Source: Myxococcales bacterium
GTDB lineage: Bacteria > Myxococcota_A > Polyangia > Polyangiales > Polyangiaceae
Assembly: GCA_023248785.1 (NCBI GenBank)
Contig: JAHFDX010000139.1
Coordinates: 1 to 8,246, forward strand
Direction: 5' to 3'
Length of the DNA: 8,246 nucleotides
Part shown: one piece after another, positions 1 through 6,670 of the stretch
Layout: every line of letters starts with the position of its first letter
Position numbering within the stretch: the first letter of the stretch is position 1
Notes under the pieces: generated by a model
What the model was told of the DNA's origin: nothing
Seen by the model: only the letters and a program-made list of their open reading frames with translations
Database searches by the model: none
Translations under genes and position numbers: made by a program

Positions 1-831
1 GAGTTCACGATGCTCGAGTTTTATCAGGCGTACGCCACGTACACCGACTTGATGAACTTCACCGAGCTTCTTCTTCGGGGTATCGATGAGCGTCTCGCGA
101 AAGCGATGCCAAAAGCACACGCGACATGGCTTTCTGCCCGCTCGTTTACGCTTGACGATCCGTTCGTGCGGCTTCCGATGAACGATGCGGTTCGAAACGC
201 CGCCATTCGAACCGAAATCACGACCTGGCGAAACGCTGTCGAGAGTGCCGGCACGATTGAGCTCGTGAACGTTCTGAAGCACGAGTTCGTTGAATCGATC
301 AAAGAGTGGTCTAAGTCGTCCCCCCGCGCCAAGGCTCTTGACTGGGGGAACTTTCGCAAGGGTTTCGACAAATGTGAGAATGACGGGGAACGTATCTTCT
401 GTTGTTATGAATACCTCGCCGAGCCGTACTTGGCAGAAGACTACCGAAGCGCGGATGGCAGCAAGTCACGCCCGGTGTTCGTGACCGACTATCCGTACGA
501 AACGTCTCCCCTCGCGAGGCGCAACGACGCACGCCCCGAAATGGTCGATCGGTTCGAGCTTTTTATCGAGGGTCGCGAGCTATGCAACGCGTTTAGCGAG
601 CTCAATGATCCCGAAGACCAAGCCGATCGCTTTCGCGCCCAAGTCGAAAAGAAGAAAAAGGGCGACGAAGAAACGATGGACTACGACGAGGACTACATCC
701 GCGCGCTCGAGCACGGAATGCCGCCCGCAGCCGGTTTCGGCATGGGAATGGATCGCCTCGTGATGATGCTTACAAATGCGCCGTCGATCCGCGACGTCAT
801 TCTCTTCCCGCTTCTGCGCCCAGGCGGGTAA
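1..831 (+). CDS. lysS: Lysyl-tRNA synthetase (class II), C-terminal part; 5' end outside window
   Basis: This enzyme charges tRNA(Lys) with lysine in the cytoplasm, using ATP. The reading frame is open from base 1, so the gene starts upstream; the ATG at 10 is internal. The first residues, EFTMLEFYQAYATYTDLM, match the segment just after class II motif 2 in LysRS (E. coli has EFTMMELYMAYADYKDL). Further on are the family blocks ETSPLARRND (~nt 502-531), FSELNDPEDQADRF (~592-633), MDYDEDYIRALEHGMPP (~676-726) and motif 3, GFGMGMDRLVMMLTN (~736-780), followed by the usual ending IRDVILFPLLRP. Compared with E. coli LysS the stretch between motif 2 and the SPLARRND block is longer and diverges: the helix before the PxFVTDYP block reads GERIFCCYEYLAEPYLA and is followed by a polar insert. 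The last codon before TAA is at 826-828. The next gene starts 23 nt later, so co-transcription is plausible. Identity is secure; the anticodon-binding domain lies outside the window. Confidence 0.97.
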   Translation, partial: EFTMLEFYQAYATYTDLMNFTELLLRGIDERLAKAMPKAHATWLSARSFTLDDPFVRLPMNDAVRNAAIRTEITTWRNAVESAGTIELVNVLKHEFVESIKEWSKSSPRAKALDWGNFRKGFDKCENDGERIFCCYEYLAEPYLAEDYRSADGSKSRPVFVTDYPYETSPLARRNDARPEMVDRFELFIEGRELCNAFSELNDPEDQADRFRAQVEKKKKGDEETMDYDEDYIRALEHGMPPAAGFGMGMDRLVMMLTNAPSIRDVILFPLLRPGG

Positions 832-854
832 ATAGCGACTAGGTAACGTATCCG

Positions 855-2771
855 GTGAAACCTCTTTCTCCAGAGCTTGTGAACATTCTCGTCGCCCTGT
901 CGCTCATAGGTGCGGCGTACCTACTTTGGTCGACGATTAAGACGGCACGCACGCTTCACGTGCGCACTGGATGGAACACCGTTGGGTCGATCCTTCTCGT
1001 TTCCATGCTCGTAGAAATCCCGCTGACGCTCGTCGCGGGCGGCGGGCTCATCGCAGCCAAGCACGCTGCAGAGCCCTTGAGGGCCGGCCTGACACTCGCC
1101 GTGGCCCTCGCTGCATCCGTTGCCTGGTTTCTTGTGCTTTGGTTGGCCCTTCGCGTCACACGCCTATGGGCCGACGTTGGGTCCACGTGGAAAACCATGG
1201 TTGTCATGCGCTTCAAGTTTGGCGGAGTCCTTGCCGCCATCTTGCTCGCGTTGTCGATTGTGGCCATTGCCAAGCTACCGGTCTTGAAGGGGCAAGGCTG
1301 GTCCGACGCCGACGCGCGAATTCGACAACAGGCCATCACCTTCGGAATTTATTTCGTATTGGCCCTCGTCGTCTCGCTCGTACCTATGCTCTTGAGGGCA
1401 TTGGAAAAGCTTGGCTTTGCCGCGTTTGTTTCTGCAAGGCACATGCGCGCGCGCAAGAGTGGCGTGCTCAGCCTAATCAGTTTTCTGGCGATCGCGGCCG
1501 TGTTCCTCGCCAGCGGCGGTCTGACGATCGTGTCGAGCGTTATGGGCGGGTTCACCGCCGAGCTAAAGCGCAAGATTTTGGGAAGCAGCGCGCACATCCT
1601 TGTCGACACAGTCGAGCAAACACCCTGGGACACCTACGAGCCCATTTTGGACCGCGTGCGTGCTCTTCCTGGAGTGCAAGGCGCGATGCCGGTGGTGCGC
1701 GGCGAAGGGATGCTCTCGAGCCCGTACAATCGTGCAGGAGTGGTTGTCCGCGGCATCGATCCCAGAGCAGCGACCAACGTGCTCGAGCTCGCATCCATTA
1801 TGGAAGTCGGGCAGTTTTCCTACCTGTCGGATCCCGAGGCCGTCCGTTCCCTTCCGGCCGACGAGATCATTGGCCTCGGCCCCGAAGGGCAACCCTATCG
1901 AAAGGGGCCATCACTCGATCCAGCGCTCGACGACCTGGATCCCGCTGTCAAGGCCGTGATCGATACACGGCCTCCCCCGCGCCCCAGCGTGATCGTGGGC
2001 CGCGAGCTCGCGAAATCACTGCACCTCTTTGTGGGCGACGAAGTCTCGCTCGTCACGCCCCTCGGAGAGCTCGGGCCGACTGGCTTCTTGCCCAAAATCC
2101 TCAAGTTGAGGGTCGCGGGTATTTACTACAGCGGCTATTACGAATTCGACGCAAGCCACGTGTACATGATGATGGGCGTGGCGCAGTCGTACTTCGACGT
2201 CGGTTCGAAGATTCACGCCATCGAGGTCAAGACGAAAGACGCCGAGGACGTGGGGGCAACGACTCCGAAAATTGCAGCCGCGTTAGGTCGCAAGGATCTT
2301 CGCGTGCGAGATTGGCGCGAGATGAATCGCAGCCTCTTTGCAGCGCTGAAGCTTGAACGAATCGTCGTGTTCGTGCTGATCGCCATCGCGCTCTTTGTCT
2401 CGGGCTTTTGCATCGTGAGTATTCTGTCGCTCATGGTGACAGAGAAGTCGCGCGAAATCGCAGTGCTCAAATCGCTCGGCTCAACCGATCGCTTGGTCCT
2501 ACGAATTTTCTTCACGGAAGGGATCATCGTCGCAACGGTAGGCACCTTTGTGGGCATGCTCGTGGGACTTGCTTGCTGCGCGGGACTCTCGTGGTTCGGC
2601 TGGAAGTTTGATCCAAAACTCTCCTACATCGAACGCCTTCCCGTCGCTTTCAACCCCGTTGACTATGTACTCGTCGCTGTCGCCAGCATCCTCATATCGA
2701 GCATCGCTTCCATTGTTCCCGCCTGGAGCGCCTCCCGCGTGCGCCCAGTCGAGAGTCTTCACGGCGCATGA
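855..2771 (+). CDS. lolC: LolC/LolE/LolF-family lipoprotein-releasing ABC permease with five-TM N-terminal extension
   Basis: The 638-aa product is an inner-membrane permease expected to pair with the downstream LolD ATPase and release outer-membrane lipoproteins to LolA. Residues ~188-638 form a standard FtsX/LolC unit. The entry block FAAFVSARHMRARKSGVLS is followed by TM ~203-230 ending in SSVMGGFTAELKRKILG, a periplasmic MacB/LolC-type domain (~240-495), and TMs ~501-527, 553-584 and 603-625. The coupling-helix region EKSREIAVLKSLGSTDRLVL lies at ~530-549. Residues 402-413, running from PLGELGP to FLP, sit where the LolA-binding Hook hairpin of E. coli LolC lies (PSASQFTPMGRIP), which favours a Lol role over MacB or FtsX. 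Residues 1-187 are extra: five predicted TMs (~8-27, 41-66, 77-100, 120-139, 160-181), absent from the ~400-aa E. coli proteins. A proline/aspartate-rich insert of about 45 residues lies at ~320-375. The GTG start has AGGTAA 8 nt upstream; a second GTG at 879 is possible. With only one permease gene visible it may act as a homodimer, as in LolF systems. Confidence 0.9.
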   Translation: MKPLSPELVNILVALSLIGAAYLLWSTIKTARTLHVRTGWNTVGSILLVSMLVEIPLTLVAGGGLIAAKHAAEPLRAGLTLAVALAASVAWFLVLWLALRVTRLWADVGSTWKTMVVMRFKFGGVLAAILLALSIVAIAKLPVLKGQGWSDADARIRQQAITFGIYFVLALVVSLVPMLLRALEKLGFAAFVSARHMRARKSGVLSLISFLAIAAVFLASGGLTIVSSVMGGFTAELKRKILGSSAHILVDTVEQTPWDTYEPILDRVRALPGVQGAMPVVRGEGMLSSPYNRAGVVVRGIDPRAATNVLELASIMEVGQFSYLSDPEAVRSLPADEIIGLGPEGQPYRKGPSLDPALDDLDPAVKAVIDTRPPPRPSVIVGRELAKSLHLFVGDEVSLVTPLGELGPTGFLPKILKLRVAGIYYSGYYEFDASHVYMMMGVAQSYFDVGSKIHAIEVKTKDAEDVGATTPKIAAALGRKDLRVRDWREMNRSLFAALKLERIVVFVLIAIALFVSGFCIVSILSLMVTEKSREIAVLKSLGSTDRLVLRIFFTEGIIVATVGTFVGMLVGLACCAGLSWFGWKFDPKLSYIERLPVAFNPVDYVLVAVASILISSIASIVPAWSASRVRPVESLHGA

Positions 2772-2820
2772 CATCGAAGGCGATTGGCTTCGGTTGCCGC
2801 TTGGTTTACTGAAAGGCGTC

Positions 2821-3516
2821 GTGTCTTCCGCCCTCTTAGTCGCATCGAAAGTTACAAAGAACTATGAACACTTGGGCCGTACGCTCAACGTGTTGAAGGG
2901 CATCGACCTAACACTCGACCACGGTGAAATGGTCGGGCTGGTTGGAAAATCAGGCGCCGGCAAGTCCACGTTGATGCACTGTCTCGGTACGCTCGATGTA
3001 CCGACAACGGGGTCGATCACACTCGACGGAATCGAACTCACCACACTCTCATCCGGTGCCCTGGCCGCCGTGCGAAACCGCACCATTGGATTTGTCTTTC
3101 AATTCCACCACCTCCTGCCTGACTTTACGGCGGTCGAAAACGTCATGATGCCGGGGATGATTCAAGGCATGGCACGCACGGAGATCGCGAATCGTGCAAA
3201 GCGATTGCTCGAGGAAATGGGCTTGGCCGAGCGCATGCAGCACCGTCCAGGCGAGCTTTCCGGAGGCGAACAACAGCGAGTCTCGCTCGCACGAGCGCTC
3301 GTTCTGGAACCAAAGCTCGTTCTCGCCGACGAGCCCACCGGCAACCTTGACACATCGACCAGCGAACAGATCCAAGATCTCTTTTTCGACATCAATCGCC
3401 GGCATGGCACCACCATCGTGGTGGTCACACACAACACGGCACTGGCCGAACTCATGCCGCGCGTGGTGCAATTGAAAGATGGATTGGTCGAGAGCGACGT
3501 TCGAAAGCCTTCGTAG
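2821..3516 (+). CDS. lolD: Lipoprotein-releasing ABC transporter ATP-binding protein LolD
   Basis: This is the cytoplasmic ATPase that powers lipoprotein extraction by the neighbouring permease. The 231-aa length fits LolD (~230 aa). All nucleotide-binding motifs are intact: Walker A GKSGAGKST at residues 42-50, Q-loop Q94 in FVFQFHHLLP, signature LSGGEQQ from L146, Walker B VLAD-E with D170/E171, D-loop within GNLDTST, and H-loop H204 in VVTHN. The Q-loop block FQFHHLLPDFTAVENVMMP is characteristic of the LolD/MacB/FtsE group, and LolD is chosen because of the upstream Lol permease. The frame stays open back to 2548, but that would overlap the permease by more than 200 nt. The GTG at 2821 gives the family-typical N-terminus SSALLVASKVTKNY and has GAAAGG four nt upstream. 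A TTG at 2794 is a weaker alternative. The gene lies 49 nt after the permease stop, and its 3' end overlaps the next gene by 38 nt. Confidence 0.95.
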   Translation: MSSALLVASKVTKNYEHLGRTLNVLKGIDLTLDHGEMVGLVGKSGAGKSTLMHCLGTLDVPTTGSITLDGIELTTLSSGALAAVRNRTIGFVFQFHHLLPDFTAVENVMMPGMIQGMARTEIANRAKRLLEEMGLAERMQHRPGELSGGEQQRVSLARALVLEPKLVLADEPTGNLDTSTSEQIQDLFFDINRRHGTTIVVVTHNTALAELMPRVVQLKDGLVESDVRKPS

Positions 3517-4357
3517 CCTTAGAGGGCGTGCAACGCGCTGCACATTTGCGACATTCGTAACTTGTTATGTTTTATTTGAGGCGACCGCCCTCGCGAGTGA
3601 GCCCGAGCTCAAACGCACGAACGAGTTCTTGTGGGCCGAGTTCGGCGTCACCAGCGCGCTAGGTCTAGGCTCCCTCTTCCTTCCCAAGCCAAGCACGTGC
3701 GTATGGTGCGGCACGAATTCCTTCGACCGAGGGGCACGCAGCGCGCTCGTGTGGGAACAACCGAAAGACGCACGCCTTGCCAGCGACATCACCGTGGGCG
3801 CGATTCTGCCTCTCTCCGCCATCGCGTTCGCAACGCTTCCCTCGCTCGTGAACCATGAACGCAAACACGCGTTGCAGAACCTGCCCATCGTCACGTCGGC
3901 TTTTGTCACCTCGTTCGTTCTCACCCAAGTAACCAAGGTTCTGGCAGGCCGCCTCCGACCCGGATGCGCCATGTTTGCGACCTCGGGCATCTCGGGAACG
4001 GAGTGCAACGTCTCCTTTTTCTCGGGCCACACCGCCGCGGGCTTCTCGCTCGCCGCATCGACGACGACGCTCCTCGCGTTGCGGGGTCAAGGCATTGCTC
4101 CTGTGGCCGGCGTCCTTCTCGGATCGCTCGCGACAACCGGTGCGCTCCTTCGAATGATGGGCGACGCGCACTGGGCGACCGACGTCCTTGTGGGCATGAG
4201 CGTCGGCACCGCGGTGGGGATCACCATGCCTCTACTGCTCCATCCACGCGATAGCTCGAGCTCAGCGGTAAGTACACCAGCCACTTCGAGTACGAACCTC
4301 ACGATCGTTCCGGCAGCCAACACAGACGCTGGAATCGGGTTTGCGGGCGCCTTTTAG
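3479..4357 (+). CDS. PAP2-superfamily membrane-associated phosphatase with signal peptide
   Basis: The 292-aa protein carries the three PAP2 (type 2 phosphatidic acid phosphatase) motifs. K-x6-RP is K153...R160-P161 in KVLAGRLRP. The second motif is S182-G183-H184 in FFSGHTAAG, with F instead of the common P before it. R-x5-H-x3-D is R225...H231...D235 in LRMMGDAHWATD. Such enzymes remove phosphate from lipid phosphates or pyrophosphates (phosphatidate, undecaprenyl pyrophosphate, lipid A) at the outer face of a membrane; the substrate here cannot be told. An N-terminal signal peptide is likely (arginines 12-20, hydrophobic ~21-39, cleavage after TALA at ~39). Hydrophobic helices follow at ~104-122, 136-152, 186-200, 206-224 and 236-254. 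After ~256 comes a Ser/Thr-rich linker and a terminal segment TNLTIVPAANTDAGIGFAGAF resembling a beta strand ending in Phe. The ATG lies inside lolD; an in-frame TGA at 3473-3475 and the lack of other starts before the signal peptide make this overlap hard to avoid. The ribosome site is weak, so translational coupling to lolD is likely. Confidence 0.9.
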   Translation: MDWSRATFESLRSLRGRATRCTFATFVTCYVLFEATALASEPELKRTNEFLWAEFGVTSALGLGSLFLPKPSTCVWCGTNSFDRGARSALVWEQPKDARLASDITVGAILPLSAIAFATLPSLVNHERKHALQNLPIVTSAFVTSFVLTQVTKVLAGRLRPGCAMFATSGISGTECNVSFFSGHTAAGFSLAASTTTLLALRGQGIAPVAGVLLGSLATTGALLRMMGDAHWATDVLVGMSVGTAVGITMPLLLHPRDSSSSAVSTPATSSTNLTIVPAANTDAGIGFAGAF

Positions 4358-4363
4358 TGAATA

Positions 4364-4377
4364 TGAGCAATCGCTCA
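4364..4377 (+). terminator. Weak hairpin after the phosphatase gene, possible terminator
   Basis: TGAGC (4364-4368) pairs with GCTCA (4373-4377) around the loop AATC, starting seven nt after the phosphatase stop. It is followed by CGTTTC, a poor T-run. A five-base-pair stem makes it marginal as an intrinsic terminator; its position is the main support. The rest of the 205-nt spacer (4358-4562) shows no ORF with coding character, no RNA gene, and no convincing -35/-10 pair. Confidence 0.2.
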
Positions 4378-4549
4378 CGTTTCAAAGGGTGCGAGATCGT
4401 GACCATGTTGACTACTTGTTTGTTCCGATGACCAAGCGCTGACGCGCATAACTTTGAAGAGTCTGGTGAAGTTGCGTCTAACGAATGTAGGCTCTTAAGT
4501 GATTCGGCTTCCTTGCTCATTTGAGCTGCATGGGATCAGCGATTGTTGT

Positions 4550-4556
4550 GGAGGGG
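4550..4556 (+). promoter_or_regulatory. Shine-Dalgarno that fixes the start of the CARDB-domain gene
   Basis: GGAGGGG stands six nt before the ATG at 4563. The frame is also open from a TTG at 4521 and an ATG at 4530, but neither has a comparable site, and starting there would put 11-14 residues (including an acidic Glu) in front of the Arg-Arg n-region of the signal peptide. The site therefore supports 4563 as the start. Confidence 0.75.
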
Positions 4557-4562
4557 CTATCC

Positions 4563-6656
4563 ATGAGACGAACCGTTCTAGGCATCGCCCTAGGAGCGAT
4601 TGGTTTTCTATCTTCGGTACCGATCGCAGCACTTGGCGCGCCGGACCCCAAGGCAAGTCCGAACGCACTTCCTCGAGAGCTCGCGGGCGTGAGGCTTGGG
4701 GACAAAAGCACGACGTTGACAGAGAAATGTCGTGCGAACGGCTGGAGGTGCGCGACGAAGAAAAGCAGAAAGCGTCCCTCGCGCGAGGAGGTTCGCATCG
4801 AGCTTCCGATCGGTGACTACAAGCGAATGCGTGTCGCGGTCGATAAGGGGATCGTTGTGGCCGCAAAGGCTTGGTATCGCGGTCAGAACCTCAGTCGCAC
4901 GAGCGAACTTGAAAGGACACACGGAAAATCGGCGCGTGGTCATCGAGGTGCAGCGGTTTGGTTGAGTAACGACGGAGCCACGCGCCTACGCCTCCATCCG
5001 TCGAATCGCGCGATCGAAATTGTTGCCTTGGACAAGGCGCAAGAGACGGGATTGATCACGCCGTTTCAGGCCGTAAAAGCCATGGCCACCTTCAAAAGTG
5101 TCTCGGGTCCGCAAAAAGCTCCGACGCTGATTCCGCAACTCAAGCTCGAGGACGTCCCAGCACACCTCACCATTTCACAAGGTGAGCCTTCCGAAGTTGG
5201 CGTTCGAGTTACCAACATGACGAAGCAACCGTCGGATCCTGCCTCGCTTCACTATCGGCTGTATTTCGGTTCTTCAGAAAGTCCCTTGGACACGCAGATC
5301 AAGCAAATTAGTGCGATCGCGGGAGCCAACTGGACACGCGTTAGCTTCACGAACAACAAGAAGCTCGCGTTGGGTGCGTACCGCGCAGAGATCTCGCTGC
5401 TTGGCGCGACCAAAACGGTTCCGATACTGGTTGTGCCAACCGGTCCCGATTTTCACATTGCCGAAATGCAAGCGCCGGCCAGTGCACAGGTCGACGACAC
5501 CATCACCCTCAAGGCCCGCGTGCACAACATCGGCCTTGCCGCTTCGTCCGCGCCTTGGGCTGTCACCTTTCTTGTGAACGGCGCACCGCACGTGGTGACC
5601 AGCCAGAAAAAACTCGAGATCGCACAGGCGAGCGACACCAAGAAGAGTGAGTGGGTCTCTGTCAAGGCGAAATTTCAACCGACATTCGTTGGCCAGAACG
5701 CGGAGGTCCGTGCGCTCATTTCGTCCACAGAGGACATCAACCTGAAAAACAATTCGGCTGTCCGCACAGTTCTGTCGAAAGAACCACCTTCGAACTTCTC
5801 CGCACTCGAAAAAATTCCGGTCACCATCCGAATCAACACGCTTCATCTCTCCAACAACTACGACGATGGTTGGGGGATCCACGACGATCCCATTCTCTAT
5901 ATTTCGGGGTTTCACAGCAGCGACCCCCACACTTGGAACGGCGAGAATTGGACCTACGAAGATCTTGAAGAGGGCAACGACGCGGTTTCGGTAAACCGCA
6001 CGATCTTCTCCAACAACGACCCAAGGCGATGGGTCATGCCCGAGCAAACCGTAGGATTTCATGTTTCACTCTGGGATCGCGATGACCTCGACAATGAGGA
6101 CATTCCGAAATACCAAGATGTTGATCCGGGCTATCAGCTGAGTTGGAACGAAATCGATTACGTCGACCAGGTGATCGATTTTGCCTTCCTAAAAAAACAC
6201 CAAAACCAAACCGTCCCGTTGACATATTTGTTGAGTTTCCCTCCGCACTACATGTGGAGCCCCGATGGCGCGCAATACGAGCTGTCGTATTCCCTCGAAA
6301 TTGGATCGGCCACGAGCGTTGCACCCAGTTCGAACGTCGTAAATCCCGCGTTATGGAAGGGCGAATACGAGTGGACATTGGATGGCCACAAGGGAACCGC
6401 AAGCCTCGCGTACAACGGGGGATCAGCGAACTTCCCGCACGGATCGTTCTCGGGCACCTGGACCGACAGCGGGAAATCATCGCCCATTTCGACGCGTGAA
6501 TTTGCAGGGAATCGCTGGACGTTCGTCGTCGGTGAGGCCGGTGTGTTTACCGGATATCTCATCGGCAACCCCAACGATCTGAAGTCACTGAGCATCGCCG
6601 GAGCCGCTGTGACTGATGGAAATGAATATGGCTTTTTTATGAAACGGAAGCCGTGA
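4563..6656 (+). CDS. Exported multidomain protein with CARDB-like repeats, C2-like acidic region and C-terminal module shared with next gene
   Basis: I do not recognise this 697-aa protein as a named family. It begins with a signal peptide (MRR, hydrophobic ~4-23, cleavage near ALG-AP at ~25). Residues ~35-155 form a mixed module starting ALPRELAGVRLGD with a cysteine pair (C56, C63). Residues ~195-292 and ~295-403 look like two CARDB-type Ig-like domains; the second starts PDFHIAEMQAPASAQVDDT and holds the typical RVHNIG strand. Residues ~417-560 are rich in Asp and aromatic residues (NNYDDGWGIHDDPILYISG, SLWDRDDLDNEDI) and resemble a calcium-binding C2-like sandwich; this is inference. Residues ~597-697 are a beta-rich tail ending SIAG...YGFFMKRKP that matches the end of the next protein. 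No catalytic motif is visible, so an adhesion, scaffold or substrate-binding role is more likely than an enzyme. It is followed after 14 nt by the HET-C-like gene, presumably in one operon. Confidence 0.85.
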   Translation: MRRTVLGIALGAIGFLSSVPIAALGAPDPKASPNALPRELAGVRLGDKSTTLTEKCRANGWRCATKKSRKRPSREEVRIELPIGDYKRMRVAVDKGIVVAAKAWYRGQNLSRTSELERTHGKSARGHRGAAVWLSNDGATRLRLHPSNRAIEIVALDKAQETGLITPFQAVKAMATFKSVSGPQKAPTLIPQLKLEDVPAHLTISQGEPSEVGVRVTNMTKQPSDPASLHYRLYFGSSESPLDTQIKQISAIAGANWTRVSFTNNKKLALGAYRAEISLLGATKTVPILVVPTGPDFHIAEMQAPASAQVDDTITLKARVHNIGLAASSAPWAVTFLVNGAPHVVTSQKKLEIAQASDTKKSEWVSVKAKFQPTFVGQNAEVRALISSTEDINLKNNSAVRTVLSKEPPSNFSALEKIPVTIRINTLHLSNNYDDGWGIHDDPILYISGFHSSDPHTWNGENWTYEDLEEGNDAVSVNRTIFSNNDPRRWVMPEQTVGFHVSLWDRDDLDNEDIPKYQDVDPGYQLSWNEIDYVDQVIDFAFLKKHQNQTVPLTYLLSFPPHYMWSPDGAQYELSYSLEIGSATSVAPSSNVVNPALWKGEYEWTLDGHKGTASLAYNGGSANFPHGSFSGTWTDSGKSSPISTREFAGNRWTFVVGEAGVFTGYLIGNPNDLKSLSIAGAAVTDGNEYGFFMKRKP

Positions 6657-6664
6657 GGAAGGAG
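6657..6664 (+). promoter_or_regulatory. Shine-Dalgarno overlapping the intergenic gap, fixes start of HET-C-like gene
   Basis: GGAAGGAG follows directly on the TGA stop of the upstream gene and lies about six nt before the ATG at 6671. The frame opens at a GTG at 6653 overlapping the previous stop, but that codon has no site of its own. Starting at 6671 gives a clean signal peptide, MKRIYRVLAWTAIALL. The tight stop-SD-start arrangement supports translation from one message. Confidence 0.75.
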
Positions 6665-6670
6665 TACGCC

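Noticed and set aside
971..2356. 461-aa open frame on the + strand inside the permease gene
   Set aside because: It lies in another frame of a well-supported ABC permease and its product is Arg/Ala/Gly-rich with no motif; it is a by-product of GC-biased codons.
2548..2820. Upstream extension of lolD
   Set aside because: The frame is open, but this stretch overlaps the permease and translates to low-complexity Ser/Pro sequence unlike any ATPase N-terminus; GTG 2821 gives the normal LolD length.
4464..4477. TGG...TTGC resembling a sigma-54 site
   Set aside because: The two elements are three bases too close for the -24/-12 spacing.
4408..4500. Possible sigma-70 promoters before the cassette (TTGACT at 4408; TTGCGT at 4472 with TTAAGT at 4495)
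   Set aside because: The first has no -10 at a proper distance, and the second matches the -10 consensus at only three of six positions. A promoter probably exists in this spacer, but I cannot place it.
5274..6062. 262-aa minus-strand open frame opposite the CARDB-domain gene
   Set aside because: It is antisense to recognisable CARDB and C2-like sequence, has no ribosome site or domain, and its composition mirrors the sense codons.
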